Positions 13,993-23,218 of a stretch of DNA of 32,932 nucleotides are shown here, piece after piece. Position 1 is the first letter of the stretch; each line of letters starts with the position of its first letter. The DNA is from CAZRGV01 sp964599655. Lineage in GTDB: Bacteria; Planctomycetota; Planctomycetia; Isosphaerales; Isosphaeraceae. A program made the translations under genes and the position numbers. The notes beneath the pieces are model-generated. The model was not told where the DNA came from and did no database searches. It saw only the letters and a program-made list of their open reading frames with translations. Location of the stretch: NCBI GenBank assembly GCA_964599655.1, contig CAZRGV010000065.1:1-32932 (forward strand), written 5' to 3'.

Positions 13993-16911
13993 ATGACCAG
14001 TTCCGCCGCCGTGGGCCGACGCCGGGCGCGTCTGCGATCCGAGACCAGGGCCGAGATCCACTTTGATCCAGGCATGCGAGGCCTGTACGCCACCGACGCC
14101 AGCCTCTACCAGATCGAACCCCTGGGCGTCGTCCTTCCTCGAACGGTCGCCGATACCGTGGCGACCGTCCGGCTCGCGGCCGAGGAGGGGGTTCCCATCT
14201 TGCCTCGAGGCGGCGCGACGAGCCTCTCAGGCCAGACCGTCGGCCCCGCCATCGTGCTCGATTTCTCCAAGTATCTGAACCGGATCGGCGTCGTCGATCG
14301 CGACCGGATGCTCGTCCACGTGGAGCCCGGCGTGGTCCTCGACCAGCTCGATGCCCACTTGAAGCCGCTCGGACTGATGTTCGGCCCCGACGTCTCGACG
14401 AGTGATCGGGCCACGCTCGGCGGCATGATCGGGAACAACTCCGCCGGCGCCCGTTCCCTTCGCTACGGCAAGACCGTCGATCACGTTCACTCGGTCGACG
14501 TCGTGCTCGACGACGGCACGCCCGCGACGTTCGGACCTTTGACGCCTGAGGAACTCGAAGAGACCTGCCGTCGCGACGACCGAATCGGCCGGCTCCACCG
14601 CACGGTGCGTGACGTGGTCGAACGGCACGAGAACGCCATCCGCGCGCACTACCCTCGAATCCTCCGGCGCGTCAGCGGCTACAACCTCGATGAATTCGTG
14701 CCTGGCCTGCCCATCCGCGCCGAGGGCTGGCCCGACGAGCCCTGGCGGTTCAACCTGGCCCGCCTGATTGTCGGCTCGGAGGGCACGCTCGCGGTCGTCA
14801 CCGGCGCGACGGTCAAGGTCGTCCCAAGACCCGCGTCGCAAGGTCTCGTCGTGCTCTCCTTCGCCACGATCCCGGCGGCTCTCGACCGGCTCGACGAGAT
14901 CCTCCAGACCGGACCGGTGGCCGTCGAGATGCTAGACCGCACCATCCTCGAGCTGGCCGCCGGAAATGCCGAGATGGCCCGCCACCTGAACTTCGCCGAA
15001 GGGTGTCCGGAGGCGGTCCTCGCCGCGCAGTTTTACTCCGATTCGCCCGACGAGCTGTCGAGCCGCGTGGAAGACCTGGCCCGTCGCTTCGAAGGCCGTC
15101 CCCACGTTCTCGGAGTCCGCAAGAGTCTCCGCGACGCCGCCAAGGACGACTTCTGGAAGATCCGAAAGGCCGGTCTATCGCTCCTCATGGGCATGGTCGG
15201 CGACGCCAAGCCGGTCGCCTTCGTTGAGGATACCGCCGTCTCGCCCGAGAAACTCCCCGCCTTCCACGAGCGCTTTCAACGGATCGTCGCCCGACACGGC
15301 ACGAAAGCGGCCTGCTACGGACACGCCGACGTCGGCTGCCTGCACATCCGTCCGGTGCTGAACGTCAAGACGCTCGAAGGGGTTGAGACGCTGAAAGCAA
15401 TCGCCCGGGAAGTCGCCGACCTCGTGCTCGAATTCGGCGGCGCGATGAGCGGCGAGCACGGCGACGGCCTGGCGCGCAGCCGCTGGAACAAGCTCCTCTT
15501 CGGACCCGAAGTCTACGCCGCGTTCGAAGCGATCAAGGACGCCTTCGACCCGCAAAACCGGATGAACCCCGGCAAGGTGGTCGCCGAGCCCGACCTCGGC
15601 GCCAACCTTCGGATCGGGCCGGATTACCACGTCGAGGAACCGGCCGACACGGCATTCGACTTCACCAAGCAGGGGGGCTTCGCCCGCGCCATCGAAATGT
15701 GCTCGGGTGTCGGCGTGTGTCGCAAGACCGCCAGTGGCACCATGTGCCCCAGCTATATGGTCACTCGCGATGAGGAGCACACCACGAGAGGCCGCGCCAA
15801 CGCCCTGCGACTGGTTCTCTCCGGACAGTGGCCCGATGGCTTCTCGAACGAGACGCTCCAGGAAGCCCTCGACCTCTGTCTTCAGTGCAAGGCGTGCAAG
15901 ACGGAATGCCCATCGAATGTCGACCTCGCCAAGCTCAAGGCGGAGACACTGTATCAGAAGTACAAATCCCAACGCGTTCCGCTCGGCTCGCTGATGATGG
16001 CCAACGTCCACCGGCTGAACGCGATCGGCTCGATGACCGCGCCGCTCTCAAACCGGATGCTCCAGAATCGGGTCTTCCGGTGGGTCATGGAAAAGGTCGC
16101 CGGTATCGACCGCCGTCGAATCTTGCCTATGTTCGCGCGTGAGCATTTCCGCAAATGGTTCCGCCATCACAAGGCCGACGCCCGGGCGGGAACGCGGGGA
16201 ATCGTGCTCCTACTCGACGACTGCTTCACCACCTACAACACGCCCGAAGTGGGCCGCGCGGCCGTGCGATTGCTGGAAGCGGCCGGCTATCAGGTCGAGC
16301 TCGCCGGTCTGCCCTGCTGTGGGCGGCCGATGATTTCCAAGGGCCTGCTGGATCCCGCCCGTGCCCTGGCCGAGCGCAACGTCGAGGCGCTGCGTGAACA
16401 CGTCCGGAACGGCACGCCGATCGTCGGTTGCGAGCCAAGCTGTCTCCTGACCCTCGTGGATGAGTACCGTGACTTCCGCCTGGGCGAGGTCGCGCACCGG
16501 GTGGCGGAATCGTGCCAGCTCGTCGATGCGTTCCTGGCGGATCGCGATCGCGTGCCGGATCTCCCGTTGAAGGCCCGCGCCGGGCGGGTCCTCCTGCACG
16601 GGCACTGCCAGCAAAAGGCGCTGGTCGGAGTCTCGGGCACGGTCGCGGCGCTGTCTCGCGTCCCGGAGCTGGACATTCGGGTTCTCGACTCCGGCTGCTG
16701 CGGCATGGCCGGATCGTTCGGCTACGAACTTGGCCACTACGACCTCAGCGCCGCCCTGGCCAACCGCGTCCTGCTCCCGGCCGCGGCGGCCGACCGCGCC
16801 GCCACACTGGTCGCTCCCGGGTTTTCTTGCCGGAGCCAGATCCACGGACTGGCCGGAATGACCGCCTTGCACCCGGTCGAGTTGCTCGCGGAACAGATCG
16901 ACAAGGCCTGA
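13993..16911 (+). CDS. FAD-linked oxidase / Fe-S fusion (YdiJ-type D-2-hydroxyacid dehydrogenase)
   Basis: 972 residues, the length of the FAD plus Fe-S fusion family that includes E. coli YdiJ (D-2-hydroxyglutarate dehydrogenase). The N-terminal FAD-binding PCMH domain has PRGGATSLSGQTVGPAIV (about 72-89) and GGMIGNNSAGARSLRYGKT. The FAD-oxidase C domain ends with GAMSGEHGDG and NPGKVV. Two 4Fe-4S clusters follow: CSGVGVC...CPS from C570 and CLQCKACKTECP with C629, C632, C635 and C639. Two CCG-type cysteine motifs close the protein (C775-C776 in GLPCCGRP and C902-C903 in SGCCGMAG). It oxidises a D-2-hydroxyacid (lactate or 2-hydroxyglutarate are candidates) and passes electrons via the clusters, probably at the inner membrane face. 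The start at 13993 is the first ATG that opens the domain. The exact substrate is not readable. Confidence 0.9.
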   Translation: MTSSAAVGRRRARLRSETRAEIHFDPGMRGLYATDASLYQIEPLGVVLPRTVADTVATVRLAAEEGVPILPRGGATSLSGQTVGPAIVLDFSKYLNRIGVVDRDRMLVHVEPGVVLDQLDAHLKPLGLMFGPDVSTSDRATLGGMIGNNSAGARSLRYGKTVDHVHSVDVVLDDGTPATFGPLTPEELEETCRRDDRIGRLHRTVRDVVERHENAIRAHYPRILRRVSGYNLDEFVPGLPIRAEGWPDEPWRFNLARLIVGSEGTLAVVTGATVKVVPRPASQGLVVLSFATIPAALDRLDEILQTGPVAVEMLDRTILELAAGNAEMARHLNFAEGCPEAVLAAQFYSDSPDELSSRVEDLARRFEGRPHVLGVRKSLRDAAKDDFWKIRKAGLSLLMGMVGDAKPVAFVEDTAVSPEKLPAFHERFQRIVARHGTKAACYGHADVGCLHIRPVLNVKTLEGVETLKAIAREVADLVLEFGGAMSGEHGDGLARSRWNKLLFGPEVYAAFEAIKDAFDPQNRMNPGKVVAEPDLGANLRIGPDYHVEEPADTAFDFTKQGGFARAIEMCSGVGVCRKTASGTMCPSYMVTRDEEHTTRGRANALRLVLSGQWPDGFSNETLQEALDLCLQCKACKTECPSNVDLAKLKAETLYQKYKSQRVPLGSLMMANVHRLNAIGSMTAPLSNRMLQNRVFRWVMEKVAGIDRRRILPMFAREHFRKWFRHHKADARAGTRGIVLLLDDCFTTYNTPEVGRAAVRLLEAAGYQVELAGLPCCGRPMISKGLLDPARALAERNVEALREHVRNGTPIVGCEPSCLLTLVDEYRDFRLGEVAHRVAESCQLVDAFLADRDRVPDLPLKARAGRVLLHGHCQQKALVGVSGTVAALSRVPELDIRVLDSGCCGMAGSFGYELGHYDLSAALANRVLLPAAAADRAATLVAPGFSCRSQIHGLAGMTALHPVELLAEQIDKA

Positions 16912-17070
16912 CCGGTGCTTCATCAAAAAAATACAAAACACACACTCGCAATTGACCGTGGCGCGTGGTAGGCTGGCGTCCACACGCATGTTGTTCCAGC
17001 AGCGTGCTCCCATCCGCGAAGCGAGTCATTTTCCATTCTCGAGGCCTTCGCTTCTGGAAGAAGGTGTTCT

Positions 17071-18096
17071 ATGCGCGCTCGTCCTCGAGCCTTCACCCTG
17101 ATCGAACTGCTCGTCGTCATCGCGATCATCGGCGTCCTGATCGCCTTGCTCCTTCCGGCGGTCCAGGCCGCGCGCGAAGCCGCCCGACGCGCCCAGTGCA
17201 CCAACAACATCAAGCAGCTCGGCCTGGCAATCCACAACTACCACGACCTCCACAACGTGCTTCCCCCCGGCCGAATCTGGAAAGCCGGGCCTCCGGGACC
17301 GTCGTTCCCGACGATTTTTTCCGGCACGCCGAATACCACCTGGTTCAACCTGATGCTGCCGATGATCGAGCAAGGGACGCTCGCCAACGCCTTCAACTTC
17401 GATCTCGGCGCCGAGGGGATTCCCGGCGGCGGTTTGAACCCGGCCCTCGGCTACTTCGCCAATAGCACGGTTTCGGCCACCAAGATCAGCATCTTCCAGT
17501 GTCCGAGTGACCGTGTGCTTCAATTCCAGATCACCCCGCAATACGCCGGCGGCGCGCTCAGCGGTCCGGTTATGTCCAAGGGAAACTACGCGGTGAGCTG
17601 GGGCAACACCAACTGGCGGCAGGACACCGTCGGATCGGTTGCCTATCTCAAGTCGGCCTTCGGGCACGACATGAGTGTGAGCTTCGCCTCGATCAGCGAC
17701 GGCCTCAGCTCCACGGTCTTGGTCGCCGAGGTCCTGCAAGGCGAGCGTTACGACATCCGAGGCGTGATGTGGTCCAGCGTTCCCGGCGGCGGCTCGTTCA
17801 TGACCCGCTTTACCCCGAACAAGTACAAGGATTACCTCAACCTCGTCTCCACAGGCGACTTCCTCAACCAGACGATCTTCTGTGTCAGCGAACCGGTGCT
17901 GGGACTGCCTTGCACCGGTGGCGCTGGGGACAGCCAGGCCTTCGCCGGCGCCCGGAGCCATCACCCTGGCGGCATTAACACGCTCTTCGGTGATGGATCG
18001 GTTCACTTCATCAAGGATTCGGTCAACCCGAACGTCTGGATCGCCCTGAACACGATCCGCAGTCGCGAAGTCCTCAGCGCCGATGCTTACCAGTAA
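17071..18096 (+). CDS. DUF1559 prepilin-like protein with H-x9-DG C-terminus
   Basis: 341 residues of a family massively expanded in planctomycetes. The N-terminus is a type IV prepilin signal: a short basic leader, then FTLIELLVVIAIIGVLIALLLPAVQAAREAARR, which is both the cleavage site and the membrane/pilin helix. The residue before the Phe is Ala (RA|FTLIE) instead of the near-universal Gly. The DUF1559 body follows (CTNNIKQLGLAIHNYHD, LPPG, FQCPSD, GNYAVSWGNTNW). The C-terminus has the sorting motif H298-x9-D308-G309 followed by SVHFI. It is probably a pseudopilin-like surface protein; individual functions in the family are unknown. The ATG at 17071 has AAGGTG seven bases upstream. The 159 bases before it hold no gene. 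Confidence 0.92.
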   Translation: MRARPRAFTLIELLVVIAIIGVLIALLLPAVQAAREAARRAQCTNNIKQLGLAIHNYHDLHNVLPPGRIWKAGPPGPSFPTIFSGTPNTTWFNLMLPMIEQGTLANAFNFDLGAEGIPGGGLNPALGYFANSTVSATKISIFQCPSDRVLQFQITPQYAGGALSGPVMSKGNYAVSWGNTNWRQDTVGSVAYLKSAFGHDMSVSFASISDGLSSTVLVAEVLQGERYDIRGVMWSSVPGGGSFMTRFTPNKYKDYLNLVSTGDFLNQTIFCVSEPVLGLPCTGGAGDSQAFAGARSHHPGGINTLFGDGSVHFIKDSVNPNVWIALNTIRSREVLSADAYQ

Positions 18097-18129
18097 GTGA
18101 ATCGGACGATCACGGCGTTCGACAACGCG

Positions 18130-19275
18130 TCACCAGGCCGACTCGAGCAACCGCTCCATGTCGGCCTGGGTGCACGGCCGCGGGTTGGTCCGGTGGCAAT
18201 GGTCGAGCATCGCCAGCGCGGCATACTCTTCGATCCGACCGCGATCCAGGCCAGCCACCTGCCCGAGTCGTTGCGGCAGCGGCAGCCGCGACAGAAGCAG
18301 CTCGGTCAACGTGATGAAGTGGCCTGGGCCGTCTCCCGAGCGGCCCAGGCCGAGCTGCGCCGCCAGATCCGCCAGCCGAGGCTCCGCCGCCTCTCGATTG
18401 AAGCGAAGCGCATGCGGCAACAGAATGGCGTTGAGCGTCCCATGGTGCACCCGGCCATCGGCCCCCAGGGCGTGCGACAGCGAGTGGACCACCCCCAGGC
18501 CCTTGTGAAAGCTGATCCCGCCGAGCAACGCCCCCATCATCATCGCCTGTCTCGAAACGCGATCGGACCCGTCTCGCACGCTGGCTTCCAGCCCCCTCGA
18601 CACGTACCGCAGGCCTTCCTGGGCGATGCCGTCGCAGATCGGGTGGAACGTTGTTGACAGGTAGCTCTCGATGCAGTGCGTAAAGGCATCCATGCCCGTG
18701 CCGGCGGTCAAGGTTGGCGGCATGCCCCACGTCAGCACGGGGTCGCAAAGCGCCAGGCTCGGCAAGAGATAGGGGCTCAGGACAATCGTCTTGCGCCTCG
18801 TTTGAGGAAGCTGGATCAGGGCCCCCCGACCGGCCTCGCTGCCGGTTCCGGCCGTCGTGGGCATGGCGATCATCGGCGGCAGGTCCGGCGTGATCCGGCC
18901 CGATCCGCCGTTGGTCAGGTCATAGTCGGCGAGCCGCCCCGGATGCGTCGTCAACAACCGGATCGCCTTCGCCGCGTCGATCGGACTGCCCCCTCCGAGT
19001 CCGACGACCCCATCGCATCCCATCGACTGGTAACGATCCAGCCCCGCCAGGCAATCCTCCTCGGTCGGATTCGCCTGGACGTCGGAAAAAACCACCGCCC
19101 CGTCGAGCTCCGCGATCACCTCACCCACCAGGCCCGACGCCACCAGCCCCGCGTCGCTGACGACCAGGGGCCGCGAAACCCCGAGTTGAGCCAGCTCCGC
19201 CCCGAGCCGCGCGCGGGCTCCCTCGCCAAACAGGATCGGATTCGGAAACGTAAATCGCGACAGGCTCTCCGGCAT
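18130..19275 (-). CDS. Iron-containing alcohol dehydrogenase
   Basis: 381 residues, group III Fe-dependent NAD(P) alcohol dehydrogenase. The nucleotide loop GGGSPIDAAKA starts at 94. The metal ligands are D196 and H200 (GMDAFTHCIESYLS), H264 (VVHSLSHALG) and H278, nearly the same numbering as E. coli FucO. MPTTAGTGSEA is also conserved. It reduces aldehydes or oxidises short alcohols in the cytoplasm; the exact substrate is unknown, and methanol, 1,3-propanediol or lactaldehyde enzymes share this pattern. The ATG at 19275 gives the normal family start, with no clear Shine-Dalgarno; the frame is open 69 bases upstream without similarity. It is convergent with the DUF1559 gene (33 bases), and 190 bases separate it from the upstream TPR gene on the same strand, in which I see nothing. 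Confidence 0.92.
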   Translation of the reverse strand: MPESLSRFTFPNPILFGEGARARLGAELAQLGVSRPLVVSDAGLVASGLVGEVIAELDGAVVFSDVQANPTEEDCLAGLDRYQSMGCDGVVGLGGGSPIDAAKAIRLLTTHPGRLADYDLTNGGSGRITPDLPPMIAMPTTAGTGSEAGRGALIQLPQTRRKTIVLSPYLLPSLALCDPVLTWGMPPTLTAGTGMDAFTHCIESYLSTTFHPICDGIAQEGLRYVSRGLEASVRDGSDRVSRQAMMMGALLGGISFHKGLGVVHSLSHALGADGRVHHGTLNAILLPHALRFNREAAEPRLADLAAQLGLGRSGDGPGHFITLTELLLSRLPLPQRLGQVAGLDRGRIEEYAALAMLDHCHRTNPRPCTQADMERLLESAW

Positions 19276-19465
19276 GACGGAAGTCTGCACACCCGGTTCG
19301 ATCGGCAAACGGGTCCGGCACAACGCCGACCGGCCCCGGTACAAGTTTAGGACAACGTCCAGCGAACGAGGAAAAACCAGGCTCCCCAGAGCCGGCGTTC
19401 GATGGCTGCCGTTCCCAACAACCGCGAACGACGGCCGGACCGATCACCGGCGAGCCAACGCCCCC

Positions 19466-19789
19466 TCAGTCCAGTTGCTCCAGAAACCCTTGCATCTCGG
19501 ACGCCGCATGCCAGTCGCCTCGCGCATTGGCCTTTTCGATCCCGAGCAGGAAGTACCGCCGAGCCTCCTCGGCATCCCCCTCCTCCAGGAAGGACTGCCC
19601 GAGTTGCTGGTACGCCGACACCTGGTCGTCCGGATGATCCGCGATCAGCGCCTTCAGTCGCTCGCGGCCCTCCTCGATATCTCCGTCTCGCAAGCACTGC
19701 ATCGCCAGACCATAGCGCAGGAAGGTATCCGTCGGATCCTCGGCCAGGCTTTGCTCAAGCATCCGTCGACGCTCCGACTTCTCGGCCAT
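19466..19789 (-). CDS. Small tetratricopeptide-repeat protein
   Basis: 107 residues, nearly all TPR. RRRMLEQSLAEDPTDTFLRYGLAMQCLRDGDIEEG forms the first repeat, ERLKALIADHPDDQVSAYQQLGQSFLEEGDAEEARRYF the second, and a shorter helical end follows. It has no signal peptide or membrane segment, so it is cytoplasmic and probably a protein-binding adaptor. The ATG at 19789 (MAEKSERRR) opens the first helix; upstream in-frame sequence to 19894 is not TPR-like. The only nearby gene on this strand is the Fe-alcohol dehydrogenase. Partners are unknown. Confidence 0.8.
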   Translation of the reverse strand: MAEKSERRRMLEQSLAEDPTDTFLRYGLAMQCLRDGDIEEGRERLKALIADHPDDQVSAYQQLGQSFLEEGDAEEARRYFLLGIEKANARGDWHAASEMQGFLEQLD

Positions 19790-20250
19790 CAGCACCACCC
19801 TGATTTCCCAATTTTCCCCAATCCGCACAATCCTCGCCACATTCCTCGTCAAGAGGCTCCACGCTACCGACCTTCCGCCTGACCTGTCAATCACGGCGGA
19901 ACGCTCCTCGTCGGACCACCAGGGGACCGGCCCGCTTCGTTGACGTCACCTGTCACGTTTTGCGGTGGGTCCGTCGCGACTGCGGATTTTCTCGAGCGGC
20001 ACGAGATCGCCGGTCAACTTGGCCAACGGGCCACTACCGTGCCGATCCCTCCCAACGTGACATTCCGAACCGTTCCGACGGCCCCCTCCTGGGTTCCCGT
20101 CTTATTAAGTAAGTCAAATCCATAATCTCCGTCATAATAAAAGGGAAGTCCCAACACGCGGACGGTGTCGACCACGGCGCGAGCCCGTTCCGCCTGGGCG
20201 TTGTCGTTGGGTATAGTGAAGGTTTTACGGGAAGGCGGCCTGGATACGCA
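19790..20250. other. Gene-poor interval with a protein-like minus-strand stretch
   Basis: 461 bases with no gene I can support. On the minus strand, about 20014-20220 encodes a plausible-looking peptide (AQAERARAVVDTVRVLG, then DGDYGFDLLNKTGTQEG), but it has no good start codon and its codon GC drops abruptly in the AT-rich part 20100-20150. It may be a decayed gene end or chance. A plus-strand frame over the same bases has no support. The promoter of the RNase Z-like gene should lie here, but no clear -35/-10 pair is seen. Confidence 0.5.
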
Positions 20251-21144
20251 GTGACGAGGAGGCGGACGTTGGCCCTGGATACCTCGGTGGAGTCTCTCGA
20301 TCATCCGGTGGACAATGCGCCGGTACGGACCCTCTCGCACAAGGGGTTAACCCTGGAAGGCTACTCTCGGGCGGCGGTGCAGACCTACTGGCGCATCCCG
20401 GAGATGAAGCTGGGTTTCGATCTCGGCCTTCAGCCGTGGTCGTTCATGGCCACGCCCACCTGGTTCGTCTCGCACACCCACCTCGACCACATCGCGGCCC
20501 TGCCGGTCTACGTCGCTCGCCGCCGGATGATGAAGATGGAGCCGCCGACGATCTACCTGCCGGCCGAGGCGGTCGAGGGGGTGGAGCGCCTTCTCCGGGC
20601 CATCGAGCGGCTCGACCGCGGCCGGCTCCCGGTCAAGCTCGTCGGCCTGGAAGCCGGTCAGGAGGTCGAGCTGTCTCGCGAGCTGGTCGTCTCGGCGGTT
20701 CCGACCCGGCACACGATCCCGTCGCTGGGCTACATCGTCTGGGAGCGCCGCAAGAAGCTCAAGCCGGAGTACCAGCAACTCAGCGGCGACGAAATCCGCG
20801 ACCTTCGGCTCTCTGGCGTGGAAGTCACCGCCGAGATCCGGATTCCGAAGGTCGCCTACCTCGGGGACACCGCGCCGGCGGGGCTCGACGCCTGCCCCGA
20901 AGTCTATCGCGCCGAAATCCTGATCCTGGAGATGACGTTCGTCGGCCAACAGGAACGTCCCGCGAAGATCCACAAATATGGTCACATGCACCTTGATGAT
21001 ATTCTTGTGCGTGCCGATCGGTTCGAGAACGAGTGGCTCGTCGCTTCGCACTTCAGTACCCGGATGCATCCGGAGGTGATCCAGAAGATCATCGAGAAGC
21101 GCCTGCCCGACTCCCTGAGGTCTCGACTGAAGATCTGGCTCTGA
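20251..21144 (+). CDS. Ribonuclease Z-like metallo-beta-lactamase-fold hydrolase
   Basis: 297 residues of the short tRNase Z/ELAC group, zinc phosphodiesterases that cut tRNA precursors at the 3' end. The metal-site motif is H75-T-H-L-D-H80 in FVSHTHLDHIAALPVY. The other ligands are H154 (TRHTIPSLGY), D206 (YLGDTAP) and H267 (ASHFSTR), and GHMHLDD (244-250) matches the exosite-side conserved stretch. The order and spacing fit RNase Z. It lacks an obvious long flexible exosite arm, so another nuclease or a general MBL hydrolase cannot be excluded. The GTG at 20251 is used because similarity extends close to it; a weak AAGG lies some distance upstream. It stands alone, 42 bases before a hypothetical gene on the same strand. 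Confidence 0.82.
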   Translation: MTRRRTLALDTSVESLDHPVDNAPVRTLSHKGLTLEGYSRAAVQTYWRIPEMKLGFDLGLQPWSFMATPTWFVSHTHLDHIAALPVYVARRRMMKMEPPTIYLPAEAVEGVERLLRAIERLDRGRLPVKLVGLEAGQEVELSRELVVSAVPTRHTIPSLGYIVWERRKKLKPEYQQLSGDEIRDLRLSGVEVTAEIRIPKVAYLGDTAPAGLDACPEVYRAEILILEMTFVGQQERPAKIHKYGHMHLDDILVRADRFENEWLVASHFSTRMHPEVIQKIIEKRLPDSLRSRLKIWL

Positions 21145-21186
21145 GGCAGGTAATGCGATCGACGTCCCGATGGAGTTCACGCGGTC

Positions 21187-21804
21187 ATGAGCGAGCCCCT
21201 CGACGAGCTGGCGGAGCCGTTGCAACGACTGGAGGCCGCGTGCGCCCGGTACGACGCCGGGAACCGGGCGGAAGCCATCACCATCGCCCGAGCACTGCGG
21301 GCGATTTTCCACCCCGGCCCCGAATCGACCTCGCTCGCGAGGCGACTGGCCGCGCGGCATCCTCGCATGCTGTCAACGGCCTCAAAGCTGCCGAAAGGCC
21401 GCCGAGAGCGACACTGGCCGGGCCTGATCTCCTGGTCGTTGAACCCCGCCGCGTCCCTCTTCGAGTGCGCTCCGAAGCTCGACGCGACCCGGAAGGAGCA
21501 TCGCGACGTCTCGCTGACCTACTGGTGGGGCGAGGAGCCGATCTATCAATCGGGCTCCCAGAAGATCCGCCGTCGCGACCTGGTCCTACTGGCCGCGAAC
21601 CAGGGAGGCGGTGATCGGGTCGACCCAAAGCTGCCCGGCTCGTATTCGTGGCTGGTCGACGGCTCGGGCTGGAAGATGACGATCTATCCGGAACGGGGAC
21701 CGGAACGCGAGGTTTTGTTGCACCACGGGGACCTCGCCTCGCTCCGGCAGATCGGCCATGAGGTCTTGCACAGCCCCGAGCTGCTCGCGCTGGCCGAGGG
21801 TTGA
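21187..21804 (+). CDS. Hypothetical protein
   Basis: 205 residues; I do not recognise a family. The N-terminal 60 residues are helical (LDELAEPLQRLEAACARYDAG, RALRAIFHPG). The rest is mixed, with a WW-containing TYWWGEEPIYQSG, IRRRDLVLLAANQ and a strand-rich DGSGWKMTIYPERGPER, and a late helix SLRQIGHEVLHSPELLAL. There is no signal peptide, membrane segment or cysteine cluster, so it is probably cytoplasmic. Codon use is like its neighbours, which supports a real gene. It follows the RNase Z-like gene by 42 bases on the same strand (possible co-transcription) and is convergent with the Rieske gene. Confidence 0.7.
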   Translation: MSEPLDELAEPLQRLEAACARYDAGNRAEAITIARALRAIFHPGPESTSLARRLAARHPRMLSTASKLPKGRRERHWPGLISWSLNPAASLFECAPKLDATRKEHRDVSLTYWWGEEPIYQSGSQKIRRRDLVLLAANQGGGDRVDPKLPGSYSWLVDGSGWKMTIYPERGPEREVLLHHGDLASLRQIGHEVLHSPELLALAEG

Positions 21805-21828
21805 GAGCGCTCGAAATCGGAGACCGCG

Positions 21829-22134
21829 TCAGACCGCGACCCAGACCCGGCGGTCGCGGACCTCGCAGGGGAACCGGCCGAGCGCGTAGCCCCGGACGGT
21901 CGTGCAGCGGCCGTCCTTGAGCCGGTAGCGCCAGCGATGCAGCGGGCAGACCGCCTCGCCGTCCTCGACCCAGCCGTGTCCCATTGGGCCATTGGCATGC
22001 GGGCAACGGCCGAGCAAGGCGTGGAACGTCCCCGCATCGTTGAAGATCGCGATCCGGAGCCCTTCGACCTCCACGGCCAAGGCCCGCCCCTCGGCGACCT
22101 CGTCGACCCCGCAGACCTCGACGAATTCCGCCAC
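21829..22134 (-). CDS. Rieske-type [2Fe-2S] ferredoxin
   Basis: 101-residue single-domain Rieske protein. The cluster ligands are C44-P-H46 and C63-x2-H66, in RCPHANGPMG and AVCPLHRWRY, exactly the C-x-H...C-x2-H pattern. Length and lack of signal peptide fit a soluble ferredoxin or a NirD-like electron carrier that serves an oxygenase or nitrite reductase; no such partner is adjacent. The GTG at 22134 is supported by GGAGG nine bases upstream. It is convergent with the hypothetical gene (24 bases) and divergent from the NHL lipoprotein across 136 bases. Confidence 0.9.
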   Translation of the reverse strand: MAEFVEVCGVDEVAEGRALAVEVEGLRIAIFNDAGTFHALLGRCPHANGPMGHGWVEDGEAVCPLHRWRYRLKDGRCTTVRGYALGRFPCEVRDRRVWVAV

Positions 22135-22270
22135 CGCGCCGTTCCTCCGCCCCGTCTTGAAACGAAACTTTTAGGACTTGCGTTCCGATCTCGGTTGAGA
22201 GTACAGTTTACAGTCACCATCGCTTCGCACCCAGGGGCGTCGTTCCGGGCCGCCCCGACTCGAGGAATCC

Positions 22271-23197
22271 ATGCCGACCCGCCGTTCCGTCCTCCGCTGG
22301 ATGGCCGCCTTGGCCGCCGCCCCGCTCGCTGGTTGCGAGCCGGAGGAGGAACGCTCCAGGCCCGATCTGGTCTGGGGCGTGCATGGCACGAGGGACGGCT
22401 GGCTCCACAAGCCGAGAGTCGCCGCCTTCGACGCGAAGGATCAGCTTTACATCGCCGACCTGACTGACCGGATCCAGGTCTTCAACCGCGATGGCGAGTT
22501 CCTCCACGCCTGGCGCATGCCCGGCCTGAACGTCGACGGGCCGAGCGGTCTGACCGTGGACCGGCAGGGCCGGATTCTCGTGGCCGACACACACTTTTAC
22601 CGCGTGCTCGTCTACTCGCCCGAGGGAGAGATCCTCCAGCAGGTCGGCGAGGGCATTCAGGGCTCGACCCCTGGCCGGTTTGGCTATCCGACCGACGCGG
22701 TCATCGACCGCAAGGGGAATCTTTACGTCTGCGAATATGGAGATTTCGACCGGATCCAGGTCTTCGACGCCCAGGGAAATTGGCTCCGCCAATGGGGCGG
22801 ACACGGCTACGAACCGGGGGAATTCCTCCGGCCCCGCGCCCTGGCGATCGATGAAGAGGACCGGCTCTTCGTGGCCGACAGTTGCAACCACCGCATCCAG
22901 GTTTTCGACACCCAGGGGAAGCTGCTCGACGCCTGGGGCCGCCGTGGAACGAAACCGGGCGAGATGTCGTTCCCGTACGACGTTTGCCTCGGCCCCGACG
23001 AGACCCTGTTCGTCTGCGAGTACGGCAACAGCCGGGTGCAGAAGTTCTCGAGGGACGGCACGCCGCTGGGTCTCTGGGGAAGCCCGGGAATCGCCCCTGG
23101 CCAGCTCAACAACCCATGCGCCCTGGCCGTCGACAGCCAGGGGGCCGTCTCGGTCATCGACTCCAGTAATCACCGTGTGCAAAGGTTTCAGCTCTGA
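22271..23197 (+). CDS. NHL-repeat lipoprotein (Tat and lipobox signal)
   Basis: 308 residues forming a six-bladed NHL propeller. The start MPTRRSVLRWMAALAAAPLAGC combines a twin-arginine pattern (RRSVLR) with a lipobox (LAGC, Cys at 22), so it is probably exported folded and lipid-anchored. Blades are visible as repeats of the type LYIADLTDRIQVFNRDGEF, ILVADTHFYRVLVYSPEGE, LYVCEYGDFDRIQVFDAQG, LFVADSCNHRIQVFDTQG and LFVCEYGNSRVQKFSRDG, and the last ends at the C-terminus. The ATG at 22271 has GAGGA six bases upstream. NHL domains bind proteins or ligands and are not informative about substrate. The 136-base divergent spacer contains a weak TTGCGT/TACAGT pair that could serve this gene. Confidence 0.87.
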   Translation: MPTRRSVLRWMAALAAAPLAGCEPEEERSRPDLVWGVHGTRDGWLHKPRVAAFDAKDQLYIADLTDRIQVFNRDGEFLHAWRMPGLNVDGPSGLTVDRQGRILVADTHFYRVLVYSPEGEILQQVGEGIQGSTPGRFGYPTDAVIDRKGNLYVCEYGDFDRIQVFDAQGNWLRQWGGHGYEPGEFLRPRALAIDEEDRLFVADSCNHRIQVFDTQGKLLDAWGRRGTKPGEMSFPYDVCLGPDETLFVCEYGNSRVQKFSRDGTPLGLWGSPGIAPGQLNNPCALAVDSQGAVSVIDSSNHRVQRFQL

Positions 23198-23218
23198 AGG
23201 GTCGGAAGCCACGGATGG

